A stretch of 64,000 bases of DNA from Tahibacter sp042701255 (GTDB taxonomy: Bacteria > Pseudomonadota > Gammaproteobacteria > Xanthomonadales > Rhodanobacteraceae), in the NCBI RefSeq assembly GCF_042701255.1, contig NZ_CP170554.1, forward strand, positions 558,001 through 622,000, given 5' to 3'. Below are positions 38,564-47,186 of this stretch, piece by piece. The notes below the pieces were generated by a model. The model ran no database searches. It saw only the letters and a list, made by a program, of their open reading frames with translations, and had not been told where the DNA came from. A program made the position numbers and the translations under genes. Within the stretch, counting starts at the first letter, position 1. Each line of letters opens with the position of its first letter.

Positions 38564-38992
38564 ATGGCATTCAGCTCAGGTGGCGGCGGCGGCGGCGCGC
38601 CGATGGCCGAAATCAACGTCACGCCGCTCGTCGACGTGATGCTGGTGCTGCTGATCATCTTCATGATCACGGCACCGATGATGCAGCACCGCATTCGTAT
38701 CGATCTGCCGCAGGCCTCGATGGTGAACAACCCCGAGACCCCGCCGGATCCGATCGACCTGGCCATCAAGGAAGACGGCACGCTGTACTGGAACGACAGC
38801 CAGATCAGCGACCTGGAACTCAAGGCCCAGCTCGCCGTCAGCGCTCAGAAGACGGTGCAGCCGGAACTGCAGATTCGCGCCGAAAAGAACACTCGCTACG
38901 AAATCGTGGCGAAGGTCATGGCCGACGCGAAGAACCAGGGCATGGTCAAGATCGGCTTCGTCACGACGCCGGGCGCACGCGGTCAGCAGTAA
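38564..38992 (+). CDS. exbD: ExbD family biopolymer transport protein (first copy)
   Basis: A 142-aa protein with a glycine-rich N-terminus, one transmembrane helix containing the essential aspartate (INVTPLVDVMLVLLIIFMIT) and a periplasmic domain ending KIGFVTTPGARGQQ. It pairs with ExbB. It is tightly linked to exbB and followed by an intrinsic terminator at 39040. Confidence 0.93.
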   Translation: MAFSSGGGGGGAPMAEINVTPLVDVMLVLLIIFMITAPMMQHRIRIDLPQASMVNNPETPPDPIDLAIKEDGTLYWNDSQISDLELKAQLAVSAQKTVQPELQIRAEKNTRYEIVAKVMADAKNQGMVKIGFVTTPGARGQQ

Positions 38993-39356
38993 GCAATAAC
39001 GCACGCTCGCCAACGCTACCCTGCCGGTGCGAGCCGGATAAGGCGCCTCGGGAAACCGGGGCGCCTTTCTTTTTGGGCTTCGCATTTCGCTGATACGGAA
39101 GCGGCCGGCTGATGCGAGGCCGCGGACCGTCTGTACCCGCAAGCCGGCGCGCCTGTTCGTTGGCGTGATTGCCGGCGTCCGCACGGCCTGTTGGAGTGAC
39201 CCAGATTCGCGAAGCCGGCCCGCCGTATCTGGCCAAGGGCTCAGCACCGTCGCGAATGCTCAAGATCTGCAAAATTTGCCCGTGACCAACGGCTAGGCAA
39301 AGCCGGCCGCGACGGTATTCTGGAACCGCCAACCCTGGCGTAGCCGGAGTAACCGC
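38993..39356. other. Intergenic region between the two exbD genes
   Basis: 364 nt. It starts with the terminator at 39040-39074; the remaining ~280 nt has no convincing gene and should contain the promoter of the second exbD. A GGAG ribosome-binding site precedes the second exbD start. Confidence 0.45.
39040..39074 (+). terminator. Rho-independent terminator after exbD1
   Basis: A 12-bp stem (one T-G pair) closed by a GAAA tetraloop: AAGGCGCC (39040-39047) pairs with GGCGCCTT (39060-39067). TTTCTTTTT follows. Confidence 0.85.
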
Positions 39357-39755
39357 ATGTCCGCTCTGTCCGTGCGCTCCACCGAACGACCGCTGGCCGA
39401 GATCAACATCACCCCGCTGATCGACGTGATGCTGGCGCTGCTGCTGATCTTCATGATTTCCGCGCCGCTGCTGACCAACAAGATCCCGCTGCCGCTGGCC
39501 GGAGGCGAGACCAGCAAGGTGCCGCGCACCGTCGATCTGCGCATCGCCGCCGACGGCCAGGTGATCTACAACGATGCCGCATTGAGCCGTGTCGAGCTCG
39601 AAGCGCAGCTGCTGAGCTGGGCCGGCCAGGGCGAAAACAAGCCCGTGCTGCAGCTGCATCCGGACAAGGCAACCACGCACCAGTATCTGATCGACGTGCT
39701 TGCGTTGGCGCGCCAGACGGGCATGGAAGGAATCTCGATAGAGACCCCGCGCTGA
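39357..39755 (+). CDS. ExbD family biopolymer transport protein (second copy)
   Basis: A 132-aa second ExbD: one transmembrane segment with the aspartate (INITPLIDVMLALLLIFMIS) and a periplasmic domain (LRIAADGQVIYNDAALSRVE). Unlike the first copy it is separated from exbB by a terminator and 364 nt, so it is probably transcribed independently. In Xanthomonas, exbD2 follows exbD1 in the tonB cluster and is needed for specific interactions with plants; only the paralogy and position are shared here. Confidence 0.92.
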   Translation: MSALSVRSTERPLAEINITPLIDVMLALLLIFMISAPLLTNKIPLPLAGGETSKVPRTVDLRIAADGQVIYNDAALSRVELEAQLLSWAGQGENKPVLQLHPDKATTHQYLIDVLALARQTGMEGISIETPR

Positions 39756-39873
39756 GGCGCCGGGACGATCGCGGCGGCCTCGCGGAACGGGCCGCTGCGA
39801 TCGTTCGAACTTTCTCGCTGGTCCGACATCGGTCGTCGGGCTGGCCAGTAAAAGTCCACAATATGCAAAGGAA

Positions 39874-39928
39874 ATGAATTTGCCTCATTAAAGCAAATTC
39901 ATCGTTTGATCTTTATGTCTTTTAAGAC
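39874..39928. terminator. AT-rich double hairpin between convergent exbD2 and pdxJ
   Basis: A 10-bp-arm inverted repeat ATGAATTTGC (39874-39883) / GCAAATTCAT (39893-39902) is followed by GTCTT-TT-AAGAC (39917-39928). The block from about 39850 to 39950 is strikingly AT-rich for this genome. Lying between convergent stops it may end transcription from both sides. Confidence 0.5.
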
Positions 39929-39946
39929 AAAGACAATATTCTAAAT

Positions 39947-40699
39947 TCAGCTATTACCGCGAAGTATCTGCAAATAGTTGTACACGGTCGGCGCAAGGCC
40001 GTCGTACAGTGCTTCGCCGATCAGGGCATGGCCGATCGAGACTTCGGCCAGGAAAGGAATCGCCTCGATCAGACAGCCGAGATTTTCCTGATTCAGATCG
40101 TGGCCGGCGTTGACTCCTAGTCCCGCCGCACGTGCGGCTTCCGCCGTCGCGACGCAGCGTGCGAGCTCGGCATCGACGTCGCCGGCGGCGAAGGCTTTCG
40201 CGAACGGACCGGTGTAGATCTCCACGCGGTCGGCGCCGATCGCGGCGGCCTGGTCCATGCGCGTATCGCCGGCGTCGACGAACAGGCTGACGCGTGCACC
40301 GAGCGCGCGCAGTTCGGCGACGATGGGACGCAGGGCTGCGGCCGACGCCGCTAGATCGAAGCCGTGATCGGAGGTGATCTGCGCGTCACCGTCGGGCACC
40401 AGGGTGACCTGCTCGGGCCGCACTTCGCGGACGAGTTCGATCAGCCCAGGGTAGTCGCCGCGCGGCGGCGCGAACGCGTTGCCTTCGATGTTGAACTCGA
40501 CGCGTCGTGCAATCCGCGCATTCAGCGCGCGTACGTCGCCCGGGCGCACGTGGCGCTGATCGGGACGCGGATGCACGGTGATACCGCCGGCGCCCGCCGC
40601 GATGACGCAGTCGCAGGCGCGGCCGATATCCGGTTCGTCTTCGCCGCGCGAATTCCTGAGTACGGCGATCTTGTTCAAGTTGACGCTAAGCACCGTCAT
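39947..40699 (-). CDS. pdxJ: Pyridoxine 5'-phosphate synthase
   Basis: A 250-aa TIM-barrel enzyme that condenses 1-deoxy-xylulose-5-phosphate with aminoacetone-phosphate to make pyridoxine 5'-phosphate. Family motifs are VNLNKIAVLRNSRG, AGAGGITVHPRPDQRH, FNIEGN, QVTLVPD, VSLFVDAG, VEIYTGPFA and GLGVNAGHDLNQENL, and SIGHALIGEAL near the end. Its start overlaps the 3' end of the upstream beta-lactamase-like gene by 14 nt, so the two are co-transcribed. Confidence 0.96.
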   Translation of the reverse strand: MTVLSVNLNKIAVLRNSRGEDEPDIGRACDCVIAAGAGGITVHPRPDQRHVRPGDVRALNARIARRVEFNIEGNAFAPPRGDYPGLIELVREVRPEQVTLVPDGDAQITSDHGFDLAASAAALRPIVAELRALGARVSLFVDAGDTRMDQAAAIGADRVEIYTGPFAKAFAAGDVDAELARCVATAEAARAAGLGVNAGHDLNQENLGCLIEAIPFLAEVSIGHALIGEALYDGLAPTVYNYLQILRGNS

Positions 40700-43148
40700 C
40701 GGTGGCCTCCTTGCTCGAATTGTCGCGGACCTTGTCGTCGTTGCGCGGCGGCGCGAAACGCGGCCGCTCGAATTTTTCCGGCAGTGGTTCCACGTGCGCC
40801 GGCGGCTTGGCCGGCGCGGCCTGGACCTTGGGCCCTGCCGTTGGACGCCCTGGCTTCACGTCGCCAGTGTTCACGATCGCCCCGGCTTTCGCGGATGGCG
40901 ACGGTGGAGCAGTCGCCGCTGCGGACGTTGCCGGTGCGACGGCTTTCGGTGGCGGCGCCGCCGGCTCGCTCACGGATGGCGCGGTGGTAGAGGGTACCGT
41001 CGCGGCCGGCGCCGCCGAGGGCTGTACTGGAGAGGCGGGTGCTGCTGACGACGGCGATGTCACCGCGGACTCGACACTCGCCGGCGAAACCGCAGTTGTT
41101 GCCGCTTGCGCCGCGGCGGCGGGCGCAGCCGAAGTCGGCGAGCTTGAAGCCTGCGAAGGGGAAGTTTGCGAAGCAGAAGTCGCGGTCGGCGTGCCTGACG
41201 GTGAAGTCTGCATCGCGGCCGACGATCCGCTGCCGGGAGCTCGATACGGCGTCGTTGTCGGCGCCGGTGCAGCCGGCAGATCGGCGGCCCAAGGTGTCGC
41301 CGTCGCAGTCGATGACGGCACAGCCGAGGGTGCCGTCGTAGTCGGTGCTTGCGTCACCGTCGCAGCTGGCGCGGCCGCCGCCGCATTCGGTGCCTGAGCA
41401 GCTGCCGCAATCGGCGCGGTCGTCGTCGTCGCTGCATTCTGCGTCTGCGCCGCCGCATTTCGTGCCGCCGCCGCTGCTCTTTCCTGCGCCTGCAATTCGC
41501 GGTCGCGCTGCAATGTCCCGGCTATGGCGGTCGGCAGCGGTGTCCATTGCACACGCAGCAGTTCGGTTTCGCTGCCGAGCAGGATCAAGCTCAGCGCGCG
41601 TACGCGGCCTTCGCCGTCGCGGCGGGCGACGAGTTCGAGATCCCCGTCGCGGCTCGCGAACCGGTCTTCCGCATAGGCGAACAGTTCGCGCCGGGTGCTG
41701 CCGCTGAACTGCAGTGCGAGACCGCTGCCGCAGGACAGCCGCGCGAGTACGTCGCCGTCGACCGCGTAGTCGCCGCAGTAATCGGCGAGCTTGGCCGGCG
41801 CGAGCGCGACTTCGCCGCGCGCGATGGTCGGCGCGCGGCGGCTCAGTCGCGGCACCGGCACGATCACGCCGTTCTCGGACCAGCGCAGCGTCTCGACCTG
41901 GCCGTGCGCATCGCGCTGGAACGACAGGCGGATTGCCGAATGCTCGACCGCGAACAGATCCGGCGAAAGCGGCACGAGCTTCATGCCGAGCCGTCCGCTG
42001 GTTTGCGCGACGAGACCGCGTTCGCTGCCGCGGATCAGCAGCGAATTGCCGCGTGAGAATTCGTAGAGACCGGTGTAGTCGTCCGCGACGAACACCGGAG
42101 CCGTCGTCGGCGTCGCCGTGGGCAGCGGCGGCAATGCCGCATCGTCGAGCGCGGCCAAACCCAAGGGCTGCAGACTGATCTCGGCGGTGCCAACCAGCGC
42201 GAGTGCCTGCTGCTGATCGGTGCGGAAACCGAAGAACACACTCTGGCCGTTGCTGCCGCCGCTCTGCCAGACCAGAGGCCATTCCTGACCGTCGACCGTG
42301 ACCGGACGCAGACGCCAGCCCAGTCCCCACCGCTGTTGCGCGTCGCGCGGCTGGCGCGACAACAGCAGCGCCGCACGCAGCGGCGAATCGCCGGGGCGCA
42401 GCATCGCGCGCAGCAGACGCGAAAGATCGCGCGCGCTGCCGTACTGATAGACCGGCAGCGGCGTCTGCGTCGTCGCGCCGTCGCGCGTGCCGTCGCTGCG
42501 GCCCACGCCGCTGGCGCCGAGCTGCAGCGGCGTGGTCACGCGTTCGGCCAGCGCCGCCGCATAACCGGCGCCGTGTGCGCGGCCCAGCAGCCAGGCCAGC
42601 AGCACGTTGCCGAGCGGCGACTCGCGTGCCGCGGAGGTCTCGGGCAGATGGTAGTTGGCGAGAAAATCGAGCAGGTCGGTTTCGCCGTAGTCGCGCCACG
42701 GATCCGCCGCGTCGGCCGGAAACAGATTCGCCGGCAACCGCGGCAGGCCGCTGTCCTGCGCGGCGAGCTGCTGCAGCGTCAGCGCGCAGACGCGCGCATC
42801 GGCGCAGACGAAGCCCGCGGGCAGATAGCGGCTGATCGGATCGTCCAGACGCACACGCCCGTTGCTGGCCAGGTCGGCGAGCAGCAGGCCGGTCAATGCT
42901 GCGCCGGCGTCACCGAGCGGCACGCGCCTATCGGCCAGGTCGGCGGCTTCGGCCGGATACGTCGCGGTGGTGCCGGTGGACTGCGCGAAATAGGCTGCGG
43001 CAACCTGCGGCCAGCTGCCTTGTGCCGTCGCGCGTTCGAGATAGCCCGCGACGGCGGCCGGCATCGCCGCGTCGGCGTCGGTCTCAGTGGCCGTCGCCGC
43101 CACCGGAGCGAGCAGGGCGGCGATCAATAGTCGTAGGGCGATGCGCAT
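40686..43148 (-). CDS. Beta-lactamase-like exported protein lacking catalytic motifs, with long low-complexity tail
   Basis: An 820-aa protein with signal peptide (MRIALRLLIAALLAPVAATA). Residues ~28-400 follow the serine beta-lactamase/penicillin-binding fold (ADLASNGRVRLDDPISRYLP), but where Ser-x-x-Lys should lie (about residues 79-83) the sequence is GDAGA, and the Tyr-x-Asn position reads ESP (ARESPLGNVLLAWLLG). The nucleophile and general base therefore appear lost. The last ~270 residues are almost entirely Ala, Thr, Ser and Pro, then a short charged end. The tail could span the periplasm or cell wall. The last codons overlap the start of pdxJ. Confidence 0.75.
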   Translation of the reverse strand: MRIALRLLIAALLAPVAATATETDADAAMPAAVAGYLERATAQGSWPQVAAAYFAQSTGTTATYPAEAADLADRRVPLGDAGAALTGLLLADLASNGRVRLDDPISRYLPAGFVCADARVCALTLQQLAAQDSGLPRLPANLFPADAADPWRDYGETDLLDFLANYHLPETSAARESPLGNVLLAWLLGRAHGAGYAAALAERVTTPLQLGASGVGRSDGTRDGATTQTPLPVYQYGSARDLSRLLRAMLRPGDSPLRAALLLSRQPRDAQQRWGLGWRLRPVTVDGQEWPLVWQSGGSNGQSVFFGFRTDQQQALALVGTAEISLQPLGLAALDDAALPPLPTATPTTAPVFVADDYTGLYEFSRGNSLLIRGSERGLVAQTSGRLGMKLVPLSPDLFAVEHSAIRLSFQRDAHGQVETLRWSENGVIVPVPRLSRRAPTIARGEVALAPAKLADYCGDYAVDGDVLARLSCGSGLALQFSGSTRRELFAYAEDRFASRDGDLELVARRDGEGRVRALSLILLGSETELLRVQWTPLPTAIAGTLQRDRELQAQERAAAAARNAAAQTQNAATTTTAPIAAAAQAPNAAAAAPAATVTQAPTTTAPSAVPSSTATATPWAADLPAAPAPTTTPYRAPGSGSSAAMQTSPSGTPTATSASQTSPSQASSSPTSAAPAAAAQAATTAVSPASVESAVTSPSSAAPASPVQPSAAPAATVPSTTAPSVSEPAAPPPKAVAPATSAAATAPPSPSAKAGAIVNTGDVKPGRPTAGPKVQAAPAKPPAHVEPLPEKFERPRFAPPRNDDKVRDNSSKEATDDGA

Positions 43149-43211
43149 GGCGCGCAAGCATAGCCGCTGCGGCACCGGCCTCGCGCAGGCCCGCGTCACG
43201 GCTGCGCCGAC

Positions 43212-43240
43212 AAAAAAGCCGCAGCTTGCGCTGCGGCTTT
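43212..43240 (-). terminator. Rho-independent terminator of the sigma/anti-sigma/PDZ operon
   Basis: On the minus strand an 11-bp perfect stem (arms 43215-43225 and 43230-43240) with a 4-nt loop runs into six T (43217-43212). It lies 89 nt past the PDZ gene stop. Confidence 0.88.
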
Positions 43241-43328
43241 GGAGAAAGAGAGTCACATCCTTGTGGACTCGATTGCACCTGTGGGAGGGAGTGCGGGAAA
43301 TTCGACCCGCTATATCCCTTGAAGTTCC

Positions 43329-44291
43329 TCAGCCGCACTTGTCCGGCGTTTCGCGCCAGACCACCGGATCCCAGTAGTCGCCGCCGACGCGGCTGTTGCG
43401 CTTGTCTTCGTTGAACTTGGCGGCGAGGTAATACGTCGTGTCGGCCTTGACCGTGACCGTCAACGTCTTGACCTCGGGGCCGTCGCCGAGCCGCGTCGGA
43501 TTCAGGCGGCGATAGACCTTGGCCGGAATCAGCTCGACGAGCTTGAGCTCGTGCGTGCCGGCATTGATGCGGAACTGATGCACGCCGGCCGGGCCGGTCG
43601 AATTGCCGTCGATCGAGAGCAGCTTCACGCCGTAGAGATCCTGCTGCCGCGGCGCCACGTCGAAATCGTTGAAGCGGCCGCAGCCGCTGGCGCCGCCGTC
43701 GTTCTGCGGCTCGCGTCGCGTGGCTGTGCCGGCAGACGCGGTGCTGGCGAGCAGCTCGTCGCGGCCGACCTTCAGATGGATCGGCGGCAGCACGATGCTG
43801 CTGAGTTCACCGCGCAGCGCCAGCGGCTTGTCTTCGCGCTGCAGGCTGAATTCCAGTGGCGCGCCGTCGGGCAGGGCGTCGACGAGGGTGCGCATGGTTG
43901 CGGCCGCCTGGGCATGGCCGGCCGCATCGGCGCCGAGTCCACTCAGGCTCGTGCCGTTCACGGCGACGATGCGGTCGCCGGCCTTGATGCCCATGCGCTG
44001 TGCCGCACTGCGCGGCGTCACGCCGAGTACGCGCAGGCCGTCGCGGGCGCGTTCCGCGTTCGCGCTGTCGACGAGCAGGCCGAGGTTGTTCACGCGCCGC
44101 GCCGGTTCGTCCAAGGTAAAGGCGATGTCCTCGCCGGCCTTGTCGGCGAAGGCGCCGGACTCGATCAGCCGTGCGAGTGCGAGCTGTACTTCCTCGCCGA
44201 GACGCTGCTCGACCGGGGGCGATTGGGCTGAAACCGCCGTCGCCAGGGTTAGGCCCAGCAGCGCCAGCATGGGGTGCTTAACGATCGACAT
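43329..44291 (-). CDS. Exported PDZ-domain protein
   Basis: A 320-aa periplasmic protein: signal peptide (MSIVKHPMLALLGLTLATAVSA), helical region, then a PDZ domain at about residues 75-155 (LRVLGVTPRSAAQRMGIKAG, DRIVAVNGTSLSG). The C-terminal part (about 200-320) is a beta-rich domain containing GVHQFRINAGTHELKLVELI, reminiscent of domains found in lipoprotein-like exported proteins. It follows the sigma and anti-sigma genes by 12 nt and is the last gene before a terminator. It might participate in signal relay to the anti-sigma protein; there is no direct evidence. Confidence 0.78.
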   Translation of the reverse strand: MSIVKHPMLALLGLTLATAVSAQSPPVEQRLGEEVQLALARLIESGAFADKAGEDIAFTLDEPARRVNNLGLLVDSANAERARDGLRVLGVTPRSAAQRMGIKAGDRIVAVNGTSLSGLGADAAGHAQAAATMRTLVDALPDGAPLEFSLQREDKPLALRGELSSIVLPPIHLKVGRDELLASTASAGTATRREPQNDGGASGCGRFNDFDVAPRQQDLYGVKLLSIDGNSTGPAGVHQFRINAGTHELKLVELIPAKVYRRLNPTRLGDGPEVKTLTVTVKADTTYYLAAKFNEDKRNSRVGGDYWDPVVWRETPDKCG

Positions 44292-44303
44292 CGCCGTTCT
44301 CCA

Positions 44304-44759
44304 CTAAATCCGCGTCAGCTGCGCGCCATCGGCAGCTACCGCTATCAGACTCGACAACACTTCATTGCGCTGCTGCCACAGCGGCAGCAGCTCCTCGGCG
44401 GAGGCGCCGCGGTCGTAGGCCCGCTGCAGGGCCAGCTCGACCGTGTGCAGCTCGGTTTCGCCGTCGGCCGCCGTGGCCGCTTCCAGACCTGCGTAACGCT
44501 GTTCCAGTTCATGCGACTGCCGTTGCAGCTGCGCCAGCGGAGTGCTGCCCACCGGCACCGTCGGTGCGGACGGCAGCAAGGTCACGAGGGCGGCGAAGGC
44601 GAGCGCGGCGGCCATGCCCGCGCCCCACTGCACGATGCGGCGGCGCCGCTGCCGGCGCAGATGCTCCGCCTCGATGCGCGCCCACAACTGCGGCGGCGGA
44701 TCGAACTCCGGCAGCGCGGCCAGGCGCAGCGTCTTCAAACTCAACTCCGGCTCGGCCAT
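44304..44759 (-). CDS. Membrane-anchored protein, probable anti-sigma factor
   Basis: A 151-aa protein whose ATG at 44759 overlaps the 3' end of the sigma factor gene by 19 nt and has a GGAG ribosome-binding site. The N-terminal ~43 residues are cytoplasmic and basic at the end (EAEHLRRQRRRR), then one transmembrane segment (about 44-64), then a short periplasmic coiled-coil-like part. It has no His-Cys-Cys zinc anti-sigma motif. The assignment rests on topology and on coupling to an ECF sigma gene. Confidence 0.7.
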   Translation of the reverse strand: MAEPELSLKTLRLAALPEFDPPPQLWARIEAEHLRRQRRRRIVQWGAGMAAALAFAALVTLLPSAPTVPVGSTPLAQLQRQSHELEQRYAGLEAATAADGETELHTVELALQRAYDRGASAEELLPLWQQRNEVLSSLIAVAADGAQLTRI

Positions 44760-45340
44760 GGCGATATCTCCACTTCGGCGGTAGGGGGGCGCAACCATTC
44801 CTGCAGACGCCGCAACGAGCGCGACAGGATGGACTTCGAATAACTCTCGGTCTGACCGAACAGCTCGGCCAGCTCCTTGTGCGTATAGCCCTCGAGCTCA
44901 TGCAGCACGAGGATCAGACGTGCCCGGGGCGGCAGCCGTTGCAGCAGAGCCATGACATCGTAGGCATCGGCTGCCAGCGCGCCGCCGGGCTCGGCCGCAT
45001 TGGCGAACAGCGGCTCCGGGTCGTCCGGATCGATGTGCCGCTGACTGCGCAGCTGGTCGATCGCCGCATTCACGGTCATGCGCTTGAGCCAGGCTCCGAA
45101 CGGCGCATCGCCGCGATACTGCCGGATCGCATCCATGAGCTTGAGGAACACGTCCTGCACGATGTCCTCGGCGGCTGCCGAACTGCCGAGCACGCGCATC
45201 GCGAGCGTATAGCAAGGCCGTGCATAGGTGCGATACAGCACCGCGTGAGCCGCCACGTCGCCGCGCCGGGCGCGCGCCAGCGTGACCTCGTCGACGAGCT
45301 GCGCAAAACCGGTACGGATTTCGGTCGGGTTCATGTCCAT
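44741..45340 (-). CDS. ECF-family RNA polymerase sigma factor (RpoE-like)
   Basis: A 199-aa sigma factor. Region 2 is ARPCYTLAMRVLGSSAAAED with IVQDVFLKLMDAIRQY; region 4 has LPPRARLILVLHELEGYTHK, ELAELFGQTESYSKSILSRS. It belongs to the RpoE-type ECFs that are usually held by a membrane anti-sigma factor, and such a gene overlaps its 3' end. The start is 45340; MNP at 45334 is equally possible. It opens a probable operon with the anti-sigma and PDZ genes. No promoter was identified. Confidence 0.9.
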   Translation of the reverse strand: MDMNPTEIRTGFAQLVDEVTLARARRGDVAAHAVLYRTYARPCYTLAMRVLGSSAAAEDIVQDVFLKLMDAIRQYRGDAPFGAWLKRMTVNAAIDQLRSQRHIDPDDPEPLFANAAEPGGALAADAYDVMALLQRLPPRARLILVLHELEGYTHKELAELFGQTESYSKSILSRSLRRLQEWLRPPTAEVEISPWPSRS

Positions 45341-45415
45341 GCACTGCGCACGACGGGCCGGAGAGCCGGCCCGTCGCAGCCACGGGAAAATAAATGCAAC
45401 GGCAACCGCATGGCC

Positions 45416-47104
45416 CTAGCCGCGCCGGGCGACGCGGATCTCCAGGATGCGGCCGCGCTCGACGAACAGCCGCGCCTGGCCGGTTTCGCGGTTCACGTTG
45501 ACCGTGACGCCGGCCGCGCTGACCTCGGCGACCTTGCCTTCGATTTCGCGGCCGCCGCTCGTGATCAGCACGACGCGCGCACCGGTCTGACCGCCCAGCG
45601 CCTCGTAGGAAATGACCGCGAACGGCCGCTCGCGTTGCACCTTTTCCGGCAGCCGGTCGATGCTCGGGCCTTTCCAGACCAGCGCCGCGGTCGATCCCGG
45701 CGGCGGCGGCGGCGCCGAGGGCAGGCCGGCCAGGCGCGGATCGAAGCGCGGGTCGCCGCGTCCGGGCGGACGGCTCGGCCGCGCGGCGACCGTATCGGCC
45801 GTCTCCGGAATCGGCGGCGCCGCGATCGTGATCGGTGGTGCCGGTGTCGTCGATGGCGTCGACGTGACCGGCCGGCTGGTGCCGCTGCTGGTAATTGCCT
45901 CTGGCGCGACCGGCGGCGGCAGCGGATCGGCAGTGACGGCCGGCGTCGACGGCTTGCCGGCCGGCGGCTTGGCCGGCGGAGCCGCACCGATCGTCGTTGC
46001 CAGTACCGGATTTTCCGGCGGCTTGACCACGACGGTTTCCGGCTCGGGCTCGGCCAGCGGATCGTGCATCAGCGCGAGATCGATGCCGGCCAGCGCCTCG
46101 ACCGGCTCGGCCAGGAAGAACAGCTTGAACAGCACCGGCGGCGCGTCGTTGTGGCGCGCGGTCAGATTGAGCCAGCGCAGTACTTCTTCCGGATCGTAGG
46201 TGTCGTACTGGGCCGGCGCGATGTCCTCGCGCGGCAGGCTCAGGAGCTTGATCTCGCCGCCGCCGCTCAGCAGCTCGCGATAGATCTCGACCACGCCCTC
46301 GGCCGGCACGATGTGCGAGGTCTTGAGCCTTTCCTGCACGCTCGCGATGTGGCGTTCGATGAAGCCGTCCACGTCCAGTCCGGTCTCGCGCGCGCAGAAC
46401 TCGTTGCGCTTGCGCAGGAAGCCGTCGTCGCGATAGCTGAAGTCGGCCGAGGCGATGCGCAGCGCATCGCGCGCGGCGGCAGTGTCGAAGATCTGCGGCT
46501 GGAACTGGCGCAGCTCGGTGCGCAGCTCGACCTTGCCGAACGGCGCGTTCGTGATGCGCAGGTCCGCTTCCAGATGCTGCGCCTGTGCGTCGTAGCGGTA
46601 GTCCAGATCGAGCTGCGGCGTGCGCGGCTGCAGCTGCATGGCGCTGAAGTTCGTCGAAGTCAGCTCGGCGACGCCGCCGCAGGCGAAGGTCTCGAACGGC
46701 GCCAGGCTCTGCACGCCGTACCACGGCGGCGTGTTGCCGGCGGCGAGCTTGCGCAGGGCCGGCAGATTCAGATCGGTCAGGCGCAGGCCCAGCTGTTCGG
46801 GCGGACTGCTGTCGCGCGTGATCGAGCGGCGCAGGGTCCACAGCACGCCGGGTGTGCGCACCCGCAGCGAGGACGCGCTGAATGCGGCGACTTCGTGCCC
46901 GGCCTTGGGCCGGAACTGCACGCCGCTGAGCGTCACGTCGCCGTCGAAGGAACCGCTGGCGCTGGTCCAGCTCAGCTCACCCCAGCGCCGCAGGCTGTCG
47001 GCCAGCGCCTGCGCCTGCTGTCCGGCCGCGAACCACAGCGCCAGCTTCAGACCCAGCGCCAGCACAACGGCCGATAGCAGCAGGTTGCGCAGGAGCTTCC
47101 ACAT
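45416..47104 (-). CDS. Membrane-anchored protein of unknown function
   Basis: A 562-aa protein I cannot assign. It has one N-terminal transmembrane segment (LLRNLLLSAVVLALGLKLALWF), then ~330 residues predicted periplasmic with AsmA-like phrases (GELSWTSASGSFDGDVTLSG, QFRPKAGHEV), a Pro/Thr-rich linker (about 345-460), and a C-terminal domain of about 90 residues (VISYEALGGQTGARVVLITS). It could be an envelope-biogenesis or lipid-related protein. It lies 76 nt upstream of the sigma gene on the same strand and 83 nt downstream of the phosphopantetheinyl transferase gene. Confidence 0.6.
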   Translation of the reverse strand: MWKLLRNLLLSAVVLALGLKLALWFAAGQQAQALADSLRRWGELSWTSASGSFDGDVTLSGVQFRPKAGHEVAAFSASSLRVRTPGVLWTLRRSITRDSSPPEQLGLRLTDLNLPALRKLAAGNTPPWYGVQSLAPFETFACGGVAELTSTNFSAMQLQPRTPQLDLDYRYDAQAQHLEADLRITNAPFGKVELRTELRQFQPQIFDTAAARDALRIASADFSYRDDGFLRKRNEFCARETGLDVDGFIERHIASVQERLKTSHIVPAEGVVEIYRELLSGGGEIKLLSLPREDIAPAQYDTYDPEEVLRWLNLTARHNDAPPVLFKLFFLAEPVEALAGIDLALMHDPLAEPEPETVVVKPPENPVLATTIGAAPPAKPPAGKPSTPAVTADPLPPPVAPEAITSSGTSRPVTSTPSTTPAPPITIAAPPIPETADTVAARPSRPPGRGDPRFDPRLAGLPSAPPPPPGSTAALVWKGPSIDRLPEKVQRERPFAVISYEALGGQTGARVVLITSGGREIEGKVAEVSAAGVTVNVNRETGQARLFVERGRILEIRVARRG

Positions 47105-47186
47105 GTCGACGGCGGGCCTCGACCGAACGTTCAGGGTTTAACTGGAACTTAGCCCGTTAAGCCTTGGCCCACAACTGGCCTCGGTA

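Noticed and set aside
40785..40805. TTCCACGTGC as a third parS site
   Set aside because: Only half of the palindrome matches; the right arm is unrelated.
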